DNA from: Ghiorsea sp.
Lineage (GTDB): Bacteria > Pseudomonadota > Zetaproteobacteria > Mariprofundales > Mariprofundaceae
Length of the DNA stretch: 64,000 nucleotides
Assembly: GCA_030949605.1 (NCBI GenBank)
Contig: JAUZSH010000018.1
Location: 1-64,000, forward strand
Direction of reading: 5' to 3'
Position numbers and translations under genes: made by a program. The notes below the pieces were generated by a model that saw only the letters and a program-made list of their open reading frames with translations, made no database searches and had not been told where the DNA came from. This document shows, piece by piece, positions 39,023 to 50,639 of the stretch (position 1 is its first letter; the number at the start of each line of letters is the position of its first letter).

Positions 39023-39802
39023 ATGAAAGCGAAGGTAGACAATATTGAAGTTCAAATGGAAAGAATGCACGAAATGATGCGGGTATTTACGCATGATTTG
39101 AGAAATCCACTTTTAAATATTCAAGCACTGGTGCATGAGCTTGATTTGAGTGTCCACGCTAATCAAGGTGCAAACCATGAGGTTTCTGAAACATTAGTTA
39201 TGTTGAAGGAATCAGCCAACCGTATGGATGATATGATTGTGGCGGCTAATGAGATGTATCATTGTATGTTTGATGATTTGGAAATCGAATCGGTAGATAT
39301 GCATGAGCTATTTTTACGTTGTTCTGCAAGCCTTAAGCTTGCAGAAGAAGGGGTTTTGCTGTCGTGTTCGGCGATGCCACGGGTGCAAGCGGACCCTCTG
39401 ATGGTAAAGCGTGTTGTACTTGAGTTATTAAGCAATGCGAAGAAGGCGATGGTCAACAATATTGAGAGAAAAACGATTCGCATTACCTTCATTGAAGAAA
39501 ATGAAATGGCTTGGTTTTGCGTTGAGGACTCAGGTTGTGGTTTTATTGAAAGCGAAATGGAAAGAATTTTTGAGCCTTGTTTTTCAGGTCATCACTTTTC
39601 TTATGGTTCGGGTATGGGGCTAGCCCGAGTCAAAGCCATGATAGAACACCATGGTGGGAAGGTCGATGCGGAAAATGTTGCTGGTCATGCGTTGGTTGGC
39701 TTCTCCCTGCCTAGAAATGTACTGAAAAGTAGCGTGAAGCCCCTAGATTCATCTATGAGGATCACTACTGTCCGACGAAAATCACCCAAACCCAAAGGTT
39801 AG
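39023..39802 (+). CDS. sensor histidine kinase, tail altered by IS insertion
   Basis: 259 aa from ATG 39023 (RBS AGGGAG). It has HisKA H-box VFTHDLRNPLLNIQ (His24) and HATPase_c N-box ELLSNAKKAM, G1 VEDSGCGF, and F/G2 SYGSGMGLA. No membrane or sensor domain is visible, so it is cytosolic and probably works with a partner. An IS4 element entered its last codon: the original would end ...DSSMRI, reconstructed from the 9-bp duplication, while now about 12 IS-encoded residues (TTVRRKSPKPKG) follow. The domains are untouched, so activity is probably kept. Confidence 0.85.
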   Translation: MKAKVDNIEVQMERMHEMMRVFTHDLRNPLLNIQALVHELDLSVHANQGANHEVSETLVMLKESANRMDDMIVAANEMYHCMFDDLEIESVDMHELFLRCSASLKLAEEGVLLSCSAMPRVQADPLMVKRVVLELLSNAKKAMVNNIERKTIRITFIEENEMAWFCVEDSGCGFIESEMERIFEPCFSGHHFSYGSGMGLARVKAMIEHHGGKVDAENVAGHALVGFSLPRNVLKSSVKPLDSSMRITTVRRKSPKPKG

Positions 39803-41971
39803 CTGGTTTGAGTGAATTTCAGGTGGCTTTTGAAGCTCCTTTTGCAAGAGTAGATCAAAGATGTTTCGTCGGCTCATCAGGTTTGCCGCAACGAGTATAG
39901 CGACCTGATGCAGGGATAGTTTTGAAGCACTTTTTTTATTCACAAGCTTGAGTAATAGGTAACTAATCATGGCAATAATAATCTGTGTTCTCACAGCATT
40001 CTCATTGGTTCCAAGAAAACGTTTGATTTTTAGGTTCTGCTTAATCCATTTGAAGAACAACTCAATCTGCCAACGTTGTTTGTATAGGTCTGCAATCTCT
40101 ACTGCAGTTCGTTTTAGGTCATTGGTGATGAATGATAACTCCTTGCCATCTTCCTCGCGCAAGAAACGAATATGGCGTAATAGACATCTTTCCTAAATAA
40201 CGTGATTCTCTTATTGGTTATTAACCCTACCTCAGATACACGGTTTGTGTATGATGTATGCATCATGGAACCCTACAAAGAAATCATCCACTGTAAGCCT
40301 CAAAAATTTTTGCGTATGACAGGAATAACGCAAAAAAACTTTTCAGATTTATATGATAAAATAGAGCAACATATTGAAAATGAAAAGAAGCTTAACCCTC
40401 TGAAAAGGCGCGGTCTGAAAAGTTCTAGAGTATCATTGCAAGATTGTATCTTGTTAGCACTTTACTATATTCGCCACTATCCAACCTTTCAAGTTCTTGG
40501 CAATGTTTTTGGAATACAAGAGTCCTACTGTCACAAGGTATATAGCCGTTATGTGAGGATCATAGCTAACGTTGAAAAACTTCCTAGCCGACTAGATCTT
40601 ATTGATAATAAAAGGGAAACATTGATTATAGACGTATCAGAACAACCCATAGAGCGTCCTGTAAAACATCAAAAACAAATATTACTCAGGCAAGAAAAAA
40701 AGCCATACGATTAAAGCTCAAATCATAGCTTGCGCTACAACAGGAAAGGTTTTATCGGTTGTTTGTGCAAAAGGGAAAAAGCATGACTTCAGCGTATTTA
40801 AAGAAAGTCGCCTTCCTATTCACCCAAATTCTAAACTCTTAGCTGATTCAGGCTATCAAGGGCTTAAAAAATATCATGAGAACTCCATGACACCGATAAA
40901 AAAACAGAAAGGAGTTGAGCGTTCAAAGGAAGATAAGAGCTTCAATAAATCCTTATCAAAGAAGCGTATTCTCATTGAAAACATTAACCGATTTTGTAAA
41001 ATATTCAGAATAGTCAAAGAGGTATATCGGGGGAAACACAAAAACTATGGCTTAAATTGGCGGGTCGTGGCGGCTTTAGTCAATATGAGATTATTTAGGA
41101 AAGATGTCTAATATACAGGGGCAATCTTTCTTGGCTTTGGTTGAAGAGAGGTGAATCAATTCATCTTTTAACACCCCTTTCCCTGATACCTTCAGCATTT
41201 CAGCCACCTCAAACCTTGTCGTTGATTTCATGCGCCCGACAAAAGAAATGTCACGCAGGCTCATGCTATAGTACCATGCATAATCGTTGTAGGCTCTATC
41301 AAAAACATAGGTTGCACCATCCAGTAGAGGCATCTTTTCAGCAGCCTTTTTATCATGCTTACTTGCCGTGGTGATAGAGAAAAATGTTGGTACCTTGTTG
41401 TTTGGGTCGTAAACAGTATGAATTTTAATACCTGCCTTACCACTACGAAATGTTGCCCAATTAAATTGTTGTTTACACAGATCAATGGTGGTCGAATCAA
41501 TCAACCGAACAACATCTTTGCATGAGATGGTTGCTCCTCTCAGCTGATTTAAAAGCCAATAAAAAAGTTCAAGGTAAATTGCTGATGGACGCTCTCGATT
41601 GGCATCGGACAAAGTCGAACGCGCAGCTTTTGAGGCTCCAAAATGATAATATAAGTGACTCTGACTTGCCCACGATAGGCAGGTATCTCGAAGTGTTTGC
41701 TTGGATGAAAGTTGACCGTACAAAATCGTACAAAACTGCGTCCAGCAGCTCATACTACCCGCACGTTTGTCGCCATGATGGCGGTCGACAACCCTCTTAA
41801 AAATAGAACGAGGAACTTCTGAAAGTAATTGTGAAAATACTGTGTTAATGTACCGTATGGTCTGGATTCTCCGATCGTTTGATTTGCTGTCTTAATAACT
41901 ACAAATCTAACATATTCCTCGGGAATTCAGACCTTTTTTATGACCCTACTGATTTTCGTCGGACAGTAGTG
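39763..41971 (-). mobile_element. IS4-type element, copy 1, interrupted by element A
   Basis: Terminal inverted repeats CACTACTGTCCGACGAAAAT at both ends and a perfect 9-bp target duplication TATGAGGAT. Without the nested element it is about 1.28 kb. The minus-strand transposase (41857 to 39782) is of the DUF4372 plus DDE_Tnp_1 kind, with QRWQIELFFKWIKQNLKIK as the late Glu motif. The start codon seen as ATG in copy 2 is ATA here, and element A splits it at 40182. Not functional. Confidence 0.9.
40182..41109 (+). mobile_element. element A (IS5-like), copy A1
   Basis: About 928 bp, ends AGACATCTTTCCTAAATA/TATTTAGGAAAGATGTCT, 3-bp duplication AAT. Encodes a DDE_Tnp_4-like transposase (MEPYKEIIHCKPQKFLR; LIIDVSEQPIERP; LLADSGYQG; RILIENINRFCK). 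An extra A near 40678 shifts the frame, and 6 bp are lost near the right end. Inserted in IS4 copy 1. Confidence 0.88.
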
Positions 41972-42040
41972 TATGAGGATATAAGCGATTGCATTATGTA
42001 ATGCAAGTTATATTCAGAATCAAAAGGTAAGCAATCGAGC

Positions 42041-42307
42041 GTGAAGATTCACAAAGGGCTAAAATACCGTTTAGAGCCAAGCTCTATGCAGTTGAAGATG
42101 CTACACGTCTTTGCAGGGCATAATCGTGCGGTATGGAACAAGGCACTGGCTTTGACCAAGGATAGACTTGGGCGGAAAGTGCCTATCATGTGGAAACATG
42201 AGCTTGAATGGAATTTAACGCATATATGGAAAAAATCAGATGAAATGGTTTGGCTGAACGATGCGCCAAGCCAATCACTACAACAAACCTTAAAACAGTT
42301 GAGGTAA
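42041..42307 (+). pseudogene. tnpB: N-terminal fragment of TnpB (IS200/IS605 OrfB)
   Basis: MKIHKGLKYRLEPSSMQLKM, LHVFAGHNRAVWNKALAL and VWLNDAPSQSLQQTLK are the OrfB helix-turn-helix start. It is cut at 42301 by the next element, so the RuvC nuclease part is missing. A palindrome TTGCATTATGTAATGCAA near 41988 could be its end. Not functional. Confidence 0.85.
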
Positions 42308-42736
42308 TTGCAAAACTCTAGGCGAAACCGAAAACTTAACACGTATTTTTCATATGGTTAAATTGTTTTAGTTTTGAGCCTCAATTTTTCTCAGAACATA
42401 TCATTTTTCAGCATTTTCTGGTTTTTAAGGCGAATGATTCCAGTGCATTCTTAAAATACAGCCTTTCAGTTCAGTGTTCTGGATAGGGCTTATCGTTATT
42501 GGATCATGCGCATAAGCTGGTCTGCAGTAAGCGCGAGAATGCCAAACATCAGGTGGCACATGACTTTGACATCGCCTTTCACCCGTACAAAGCGTCCTCC
42601 AAATTCATCCGTCAAACGACCATTAACACGTTCAACTGTACTGCGTTCGTTATAGCGGATTGCTTCAGCAGGCTTCATGTTGATTGTTGCACGTGCTTTG
42701 TTTTCCGCCGCAATCTTCTTTTTGCGTACCGTGGTA

Positions 42737-42960
42737 CTTACATTGAGCGGGTAACTTTTTTTAAAAAAATGATTTAAAATTGATGTCGGATGATGTTTGT
42801 TCTCATCATATTGAATAAAAATAGCCTTTTATGACCGAATCATTTAGCCATTTAATGAAAATTACGGTATCGATTTTCAACTTTTTGCTTAAGTTGGTTG
42901 TAGATTGAAATTCGTAGGATAATCAGAATCGTGATGTATATCCTTATCTCATTGATTTAT
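42737..42960 (+). mobile_element. 273-bp MITE, copy D1 (right end missing)
   Basis: Left end CTTACATTGAGCGGGTA and about 220 bp of the common interior; it stops where D2 begins. The pair D1-D2 is bounded by one 6-bp duplication GTGGTA. Confidence 0.85.
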
Positions 42961-42961
42961 A

Positions 42962-43234
42962 CTTACATTGAGCGGGTATATTTTTCTAAAAAAATGATTT
43001 AAAATTGATATCGGATGATCTTTGTTCTCATCATATTGAATGAAAACAGCCTTTTATGACCGAATCATTTAGCCATTTAATGAAAATTACGGTATCGATT
43101 TTCAACTTTTTGCTTAAGTTGGTTGTAGATTGAAATTCGTAGGATAATCAGAATCGTGATGTATATCCTTATCTCATTGATTTATAAGGATAAAATAACC
43201 AAGAAAACGATAAAGCATACCCGCTCAATGTAAG
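42962..43234 (+). mobile_element. 273-bp MITE, copy D2
   Basis: Complete, with ends CTTACATTGAGCGGGTAT and ATACCCGCTCAATGTAAG. No coding potential. Confidence 0.9.
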
Positions 43235-44254
43235 GTGGTACGTGGGTTGGTATCAATAATTGGAACATGCCCCAGCTTTTGACTGTGTGCATGAATAGAT
43301 GGAGCATCATAAGCGGCATCCATCAAGTCATACAGGCTAGAAACTCGGGTATTGCTTATTTCTGCCAGTGGGATCGCCGCTTGAGAGTCATGCATAGAGG
43401 CTGATGACAGTAAGCAACTGATCGGGATTCCGCCATCTGCAGCGTCAATATGAAGTTTATAACCGATCCAGCTGGTTTTATGCCCTTTGCTGTTGCGCTT
43501 AGTTCCTACGTCGCAGGCTGTAGGAAGGTCATCCAACATCGCCTGTAAGCTCATGCCATCACTTTGCTTTTCCAGTCGAGTCATTGGCTTAGGGCGTTCT
43601 TCCCCTTTCTTCGGACGACCACGCTTTTTGGGTGCGGGCTTGGCTTTAGCCTCTTTTTTAGCAGGTTTTTCGCGTGCATGGATAGCCGTTGAATCTTTGG
43701 ACAGATGACCAATAATTTCTTTCGTGTAACTTTTTAGAATTAACGTTTCATGGACACGTTCGGGCAGGCGACTAGCTGAGAACTCGGCATAAGCGCGGGA
43801 GAATGTAGACTCATTAGGTACCTGATATTGCGCCTCCCAGCCGCAGATGCGACGCAAGATTTTATCCTATTTTAAACGTTCAACAAGCATCGAAGTGAAT
43901 GGCATGTTGTAGACCATTTTGGCAACAAACGCTCGTGCTATAGCAACCCGATTTGCAGGTGGCCGACCAGTCATGCGATAATAACTATGTAGATGTTCCT
44001 CGATGCGAATAATCTCAAGTATCTTAACAAGTTGACACTGCTTTTCGCTCAATGGACCAAGCTCATCCTCAAGCCAAGGAAATAATGACCCTTGAATTCT
44101 TTGCCAGATTTGCGATAATTCATCATGTAGGTGGTTCATCTATAATCTCCTTGTTGGTTTGTGTCGTTGATGACTTATATTACCAGCAGGGAGTTTTTTT
44201 TCACGCTTTAAATAGCGGTAATTCAACTCGGATGAAGAGTTTTGCAATTACCTC

Positions 44255-45643
44255 TTTTATGCCGCTCTTTTCTCCAAGATAAAGACGATGTTATTTTACT
44301 TGCGGGTGATGAAGTCACCGTTACTAAAAGCGGCAAGAAAACGCATGGTCTGGACTATTTTTTTCTTCCATTCAAGGGCAAGTTGTGCCAGGGCTGTGCT
44401 TCCTATGCATTAGCCTGATTAGTGTAAAGCGCCGCAAATCTTTTCCATTGCAGATGCACCAGTTAATCAAAAAAGAGCTGACTGGCTGCTCAAAGTATCG
44501 CGAAATAAGCACCGAAAAAGAAATTTCTAAAAGCGATGAAAAAACAGTAAAAAAACGAGGCCGCCCCAAAGGAAGAAAAAACTTTAATCGCCGTGATGTT
44601 GAGTTATCACCCTATATGACTGTTTTACAAGAGAAAATAAGGGAAGTTAAATCACTTATTTCTGATTCATGTGTGCCAAAGTACTTTCTTTTTGATGGCG
44701 AGTTAGGCAATAATTTTGCCTTGCAGATGGTGAGGCAGGTCAACTTGCACCTGATTTGTAAACTACGTTATAATTCGCAGCTTTATTTGCCTTGGCAGGG
44801 TGAATATTCAGGACGTGGGCGTAAACGGATTTATGGTGAACGGTTACTGCCGCAAAAAATATCTAATGAATATCGCGTACATGAAACGTGTGAGGATGGT
44901 GTACTTACAGAATACTTTCAAATTGAGGTACGGCACAAAAAGTTTCCAGATGCATTGAATGTTGTCATTATAAGAAAAACGTCAGTGAGCAGCGGGAAAA
45001 CAGCTCATGTTATTTTGTTTAGCTCTGATCTTGCATTGGGATGGGATAAAGTCGTTGATTATTATCGTTTGCGCTTCCAGATTGAATTCAATTTCCGTGA
45101 TGCTAAACAATATTGGGGACTGGAAGATTTCATGGTTGTAAAAGAAGCCAAAGTTCGAAACAGCTTACATTGAGCGGGTATCTTTTTTTTAAAAAATGAT
45201 TTAAAATTGATGTCGGATGATGTTTGTTCTCATCATATTGAATAAAAATAGCCTTTTATGACCGAATCATTTAGCCATTTAATGAAAATTACGGTACCGA
45301 TTTTCAACTTTTTGCTTAAGTTGGTTGTAGATTGAAATTCGTAGGATAATCAGAATCGTGATGTATATCCTTATCTCATTGATTTATAAGGATAAAATAA
45401 CCAATAAAACGATAAAACATACCCGCTCAATGTAAGAAACAGCGCATGTTTTTCAATGTTTATGGTTAATATGGCATATGCATTAATCGCTCAGAATGAC
45501 GGAAAAGTCGGCAGAAGTATGCACGATGTGAAGGTGTGGTTTCTGGCGCGCAAGCAGGTACAAGAAACATTAAAATTATGTGGGGAAAATGCCGAACGTA
45601 TTTTTATTAACGAACTGATTGATAAAATTTCAATGAAATTCAT
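44255..45643 (+). pseudogene. transposase remnant (DDE_5/IS701-like), element F
   Basis: DVILLAGDEVTVTKSGKKTH at about 44287 leads to a frameshift in the T-run near 44352, then VVPGLCFLCISLISVKRRKS and a long open frame to 45163 with KKRGRPKGRKNF, YFLFDGELGNNFALQMVRQ and YRLRFQIEFNFRDAKQYWG (DDE catalytic region). MITE D3 (45164-45436) interrupts it, and the C-terminal part (YALIAQNDGKVGRSM) resumes until IS4 copy 2. The last codons lie after 50503. The 5' end is missing. Confidence 0.8.
45164..45436 (+). mobile_element. 273-bp MITE, copy D3
   Basis: Complete copy with 6-bp target duplication AAACAG on each side, inside the element F transposase. Confidence 0.92.
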
Positions 45644-46329
45644 CACTACTGTCCGACGAAAATCAGTAGGGTCATAAAAAAGGTCTGAATTCCCGAGGAA
45701 TATGTTAGATTTGTAGTTATTAAGACAGCAAATCAAACGATCGGAGAATCCAGACCATGCGGTACATTAACACAGTATTTTCACAATTACTTTCAGAAGT
45801 TCCTCGTTCTGTTTTTAAGAGGGCTGTCGACCGCCATCATGGTGACAAACGTGCGGGTAGTATGAGCTGCTGGACGCAGTTTTGTACGATTTTGTACGGT
45901 CAACTTTCATCCAAGCAAACACTTCGAGATACCTGCCTATCGTGGGCAAGTCAGAGTCACTTATATTATCATTTTGGAGCCTCAAAAGCTGCGCGTTCGA
46001 CTTTGTCCGATGCCAATCGAGAGCGTCCATCAGCAATTTATCTTGAACTTTTTTATTGGCTTTTAAATCAGCTGAGAGAAGCAACCATCTCATGCAAAGA
46101 TGTTGTTCGATTGATTGATTCGACCACCATTAATCTGTGTAAACAACAATTTAATTGGGCAACATTTCGTAGTGGTAAGGCAGGTATTAAAATTCATACT
46201 GTTTACGACCCAAACAACAAGGTACCAACATTTTTCTCTATCACCACGGCAAGTAAACATGATAAAAAGGCTGCTGAAAAGATGCCTCTACTGGATGGTG
46301 CAACCTATGTTTTTGATAGAGCCTACAAC

Positions 46330-46431
46330 AGACATCTTTCCTAAATAACGTGATTCTCTTATTAGACATCTTTCCTAAATAACGTGATTCTCTTATTAGA
46401 CATCTTTCCTAAATAACGTGATTCTCTTATT
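46330..46431 (+). repeat. three tandem copies of the element A left tip (34-bp unit)
   Basis: AGACATCTTTCCTAAATAAC...CTTATT repeats at 46330, 46364 and 46398 with period 34. Each unit ends in ATT, the 3-bp duplication also found after copy A2, so the tips mark successive insertions of element A into its own left end. Confidence 0.9.
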
Positions 46432-47330
46432 GGTTATTAACCCTACCTCAGATACACGGTCTGTGTATGATGTATGCATCATGAAACCCTACAAAGAAAT
46501 CATCCACTGTAAGCCTCAAAAATTTTTGCGTATGACAGGAATAACGCAAAAAAACTTTTCAGATTTATATGATAAAATAAAGCAACATATTGAAAATGAA
46601 AAGAAGCTTAACCCTCTGAAAAGGCGCGGTCTGAAAAATTCTAGAGTATCATTGCAAGATTGTATCTTGTTAGCACTTTACTATATTCGCCACTATCCAA
46701 CCTTTCAAGTTCTTGGCAATATTTTTGGAATACAAGAGTCCTACTGTCACAAGGTATATAGCCGTTATCTGAGGATCATAGCTAACGTTGAAAAACTTCC
46801 TAGTCGACTAGATCTTATTGATAATAAAAGGGAAACATTGATTGTAGATGTATCAGAACAACCCATAGAGCGTCCTGTAAAACATCAAAAACAATATTAC
46901 TCAGGCAAGAAAAAAGCCATACGATTAAAGCTCAAATCATAGCTTGCGCTACAACAGGAAAGGTTTTATCGGTTGTTTGTGCAAAAGGGAAAAAGCATGA
47001 CTTCAGCGTATTTAAAGAAAGTCGCCTTCCTATTCACCCAAATTCTAAACTCTTAGCTGATTCAGGCTATCAAGGGCTTAAAAAATATCATGATAACTCC
47101 ATGACACCGATAAAAAAACAGAAAGGAGTTGAGCGTTCAAAGGAAGATAAGAGCTTCAATAAATCCTTATCAAAGAAGCGTATTCTCATTGAAAACATTA
47201 ACCGATTTTGTAAAATATTCAGAATAGTCAAAGAGGTATATCGGGGTAAACACAAAAACTATGGCTTAAATTGGCGGGTCGTGGCGGCTTTAGTCAATAT
47301 GAGATATGGGTTTATTTAGGAAAGATGTCT
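46398..47330 (+). mobile_element. element A, copy A2
   Basis: Complete ends, ATT on each side. The transposase frame is shifted because the A-run near 46910 has six rather than seven A. It sits inside the left tip of copy A3. Confidence 0.88.
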
Positions 47331-49907
47331 ATTGGTTATTAACCCTACCTCAGATACACGGTCTGTGTATGATGTATGCATCATGGAACCCTACAAAGAA
47401 ATCATCCACTGTAAGCCTCAAAAATTTTTGCGTATGACAGGAATCACGCAAAAAAACTTTTCAGATTTATATGATACCTAAATCCTGCAATCCCCTGACA
47501 GCTTAATCCAAAAAAGGTAGACTCCTTCATAAGTTAGCAGCTCAATCAAAAACAAAAGGAGTCACCTTTTCAGTGAGAAACTCTAAAGCAAAACATACCC
47601 GCAAGTCTACCCGAAAAGTAACTATTGAAAGCACAGGTAAAAACCTGACGATCCATGCGGGTCTGGTTCCAGTTATGCGGTTTCTTGGTAAGTTGGGGTT
47701 TAGCAAGGCTTTCCATCGTACGGTTGAGCATCGGCGCGCCCATAATGCCCGTTATCAGCTATCTGATGCCGTTGAATTAAATGTTCTCAGTCTGATTGCA
47801 GGTGCTCGCAGTGTGGATGAAAGTATTCGAGTGTGGGCAGATAATGTGCTGCGAAAGCTTGGCGGCTGGGATAATATCATGAATGCGACCACCATGGGGC
47901 GTATTCTTAAAACGGTCACAGAACAACATATCTACCAGATGGAAACCTTTAACCACATCATGCGAGGTCGCGTCTGGAAACGCGCTAGAGCATTGACATC
48001 TAGCTTGATGCGGGGTTCGATGTGGATTGATGTCGATTCCACGGTCAAAACGACTTATGGCAAACACCAGGAAGGCGCGGCAGTTGGTTACAACCCGCAC
48101 AAACGTGGCGCACCTTCTTACCATCCACAGTTGGCTTTTGCGCGGAGACCAAGGAGATTCTTCAGGCATGGCTGCGTTGTGGTAACGCTTATACTTCCAA
48201 CGGTATCGTTGCGTTCATGAAGCAGTTGGCGGCGCATCTACCCAATCGTATGCGTTTGGTCTTTCGTGGTGATTCGGGTTATTTTGTTGGCGCGCTGCTG
48301 GACTGGTTGGATGCACGCGGTGATGGCTACCTGATCAAAGTAAAACTGAAAGGACTGGTTGATTTGCTTGAAGTACAGCAATGGCAAGCTGTGGCTGGTC
48401 ATGACGGCTGGGAACAAGCTAGCTTTACCCATCGTTGTGGCACATGGGCGCACACACGAACCTTTGTTGCTGTACGCAGGCTTAAGGATGAAGACTGCAA
48501 TCAAGGCAAGCTGCTGGATATGCGGTCGTATGATTATTTCTGCTATGTCACCACGGAAAACCTTACACCATGGCAAACCCACAAGAAGTATGGTGAACGT
48601 GCAACCTGTGAGACGTGGATTGATGAAGCCAAGAATCAGATGGGCATGGCACACATCAAAACGAAAAATTTCCTAGCCAGCTCCGCATTATTCCAATGCG
48701 CGGTGCTTGCTTACAACACCGTGCGCTGGATGGCACTGGTGAGTGGCGACAAACAATTGATGCGATGGGAGATGGCTAGTATTCGTACTTTTATGGTGCG
48801 TATGGCTGGAAAGCTTGTTTGCGGAGGCAGGCAGATGACTTTGAAAATACCCACAACGTTGCTGCACCCCAAACCTTGGCAAAGCTGGCTAAGGGTTGGC
48901 ATGACCTAATTTAAACTCAGATACGTCTTATCATGATGAAGATGGAAGCGGCTGATGATAGACAGTTATGGTTTTGCACGCGCTAAATTCAAGAAGCAGC
49001 CCTGATTGTGCATCTATTCTAACATAAGAACGTATCACATTGAAAAAAATCGAGAAATATGAGCCGATTCTACCAATAGTACACTTTCATTGAACAGGGT
49101 TATTCTTGGGGATTAGCACTGAAAGTGCCACTTGCAGGATTTAGGTGATAAAGTAAAGCAATATATTGAAAATGAAAAGAAGCTTAACCCTCTGAAAAGG
49201 CGCGGTCTGAAAAGTTCTAGAGTATCATTGCAAGATTGTATCTTGTTAGCACTTTACTATATTCGCCACTATCCAACCTTTCAAGTTCTTGGCAATATTT
49301 TTGGAATACAAGAGCCCTACTGTCACAAGGTATATAGCCGTTATCTGAGGATCATAGCTAACGTTGAAAAACTTCCTAGTCGACTAGATCTTATTGATAA
49401 TAAAAGGGAAACATTGATTGTAGATGTATCAGAACAACCCATAGAGCGTCCTGTAAAACATCAAAAACAATATTACTCAGGCAAGAAAAAAAGCCATACG
49501 ATTAAAGCTCAAATCATAGCTTGCGCTACAACAGGAAAGGTTTTATCGGTTGTTTGTGCAAAAGGGAAAAAGCATGACTTCAGCGTATTTAAAGAAAGTC
49601 GCCTTCCTATTCACCCAAATTCTAAACTCTTAGCTGATTCAGGCTATCAAGGGCTTAAAAAATATCATGAGAACTCCATGACACCGATAAAAAAACAGAA
49701 AGGAGTTGAGCGTTCAAAGGAAGGTAAGAGCTTCAATAAATCCTTATCAAAGAAGCGTATTCTCATTGAAAACATTAACCGATTTTGTAAAATATTCAGA
49801 ATAGTCAAAGAGGTATATCGGGGGAAACACAAAAACTATGGCTTAAATTGGCGGGTCGTGGCGGCTTTAGTCAATATGAGATATGGGTTTATTTAGGAAA
49901 GATGTCT
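47331..49907 (+). mobile_element. element A, copy A3 body, split by IS1380
   Basis: Begins ATTGGTTATTAACC, exactly where a tip (46364-46397) was parted by copy A2, and ends GGAAAGATGTCT at 49907. IS1380 copy C1 (47477-49145) interrupts it. The downstream frame (49132-49896) is intact, so apart from insertions the transposase would be complete. Confidence 0.85.
47477..49145 (+). mobile_element. IS1380-family element, copy C1
   Basis: 1669 bp, ends CCTAAATCCTGCAA/TTGCAGGATTTAGG; the flanks ATGATA and TGATAAAG share TGATA as a target duplication. The transposase begins near GTG 47573 (ISTKHTRKST-like start) with MRNSKAKHTRKSTRKVTIES and ends WQSWLRVGMT at 48909. A frameshift near 48140 splits it: 47573-48220 and 48217-48909. 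In copy C2 the same region is open. Confidence 0.88.
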
Positions 49908-50639
49908 AACGATTATGCATGGTACTATAGCATGAGCCTGCGTGACATTTCTTTTGTCGGGCGCATGAAATCAACGACAAGGTTTGAGGTGGCTGAAGTG
50001 CTGAAGGCATCGGGGAAAGGGGTGTTAAAAGATGAATTGATTCACCTCTCTTCAACCAAAGCCAAGAAAGATTGCCCCTGTATATTACGCCATATTCGTT
50101 TCTTGCGCGAGGAAGATGGCAAGGAGTTATCATTCATCACCAATGACCTAAAACGAACCGCAGTAGAGATTGCAGACCTATACAAACAACGTTGGCAGAT
50201 TGAGTTGTTCTTCAAATGGATTAAGCAGAACCTAAAAATCAAACGTTTTCTTGGAACCAATGAGAATGCTGTGAGAACACAGATTATTATTGCCATGATT
50301 AGTTACCTATTGCTCAAGCTTGTGAATAAAAAAAGTGCTTCAAAACTATCCCTGCATCAGGTCGCTATACTCGTTGCGGCAAACCTGATGAGCCCACGAA
50401 ACATCTTTGATCTACTCTTGCAAAAGGAGCTTCAAAAGCCTCCAGAAAATCGTTCAAACCAGCTAACCTTTGGGTTTGGGTGATTTTCGTCGGACAGTAG
50501 TGGAAATTCATGGTTAATACGAGCTGAATGGGCGCTATTTTGGCGAAGGTATTGCTGTAAACTTGTCTTTTTCTACTCATTATAGCTCTGTTTTTTTGCT
50601 GAATTCTAGCTTAAAAGGAATAAGGAATGCAGTTTCTTT

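Larger units (their letters stand above)
42496..44139 (-). pseudogene. broken transposase of element E
   Basis: Three minus-strand pieces join into one DDE transposase. 44139-43867 encodes the N-terminal part (SEKQCQLVKILEIIRIEEHL; YYRMTGRPPANRVAIARAF). 43857-43225 holds GWEAQYQVPNESTFSRAYAE, a Lys/Pro-rich linker, CDVGTKRNSKGHKTSWIGYK and MDAAYDAPSIHAHSQ. 42678-42496 holds RYNERSTVERVNGRLTDEFG. A TAG near 43865 and the MITE block (42737-43234) separate them. Confidence 0.75.
42301..44254 (-). mobile_element. element E, DUF772/DDE-type IS carrying MITEs D1-D2
   Basis: A 19-bp terminal inverted repeat, GAGGTAATTGCAAAACTCT, lies at 42301-42319 and 44236-44254. The flanks differ (TnpB on the left, another transposase on the right) and no target duplication is seen, so neighbours were rearranged after insertion. 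Confidence 0.75.
45644..50502 (+). mobile_element. IS4-type element, copy 2, carrying nested elements
   Basis: Ends CACTACTGTCCGACGAAAAT and perfect 9-bp duplication GAAATTCAT. Its transposase starts at ATG 45757 (MRYINTVFSQLLSEVPRSVF), is broken at 46329 after FDRAYN, and resumes at 49908 (NDYAWYYSMSLRDISFVGRM) to 50483. Removing the insert and the AAC duplication would restore an intact reading frame. Confidence 0.92.

Noticed and set aside
42041-42307. A working TnpB/omega-RNA system
   Set aside because: Only the N-terminal HTH part is left; the RuvC nuclease and the right end are missing.
46330-46431. Three regular repeats that could suggest a CRISPR array
   Set aside because: The 34-bp units are back to back without spacers and equal the element A left tip.
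48238-48654. 138-codon antisense frame within IS1380 (and the matching frame at 55360-55776)
   Set aside because: Both copies are opposite-strand shadows of the transposase, with no independent signal.
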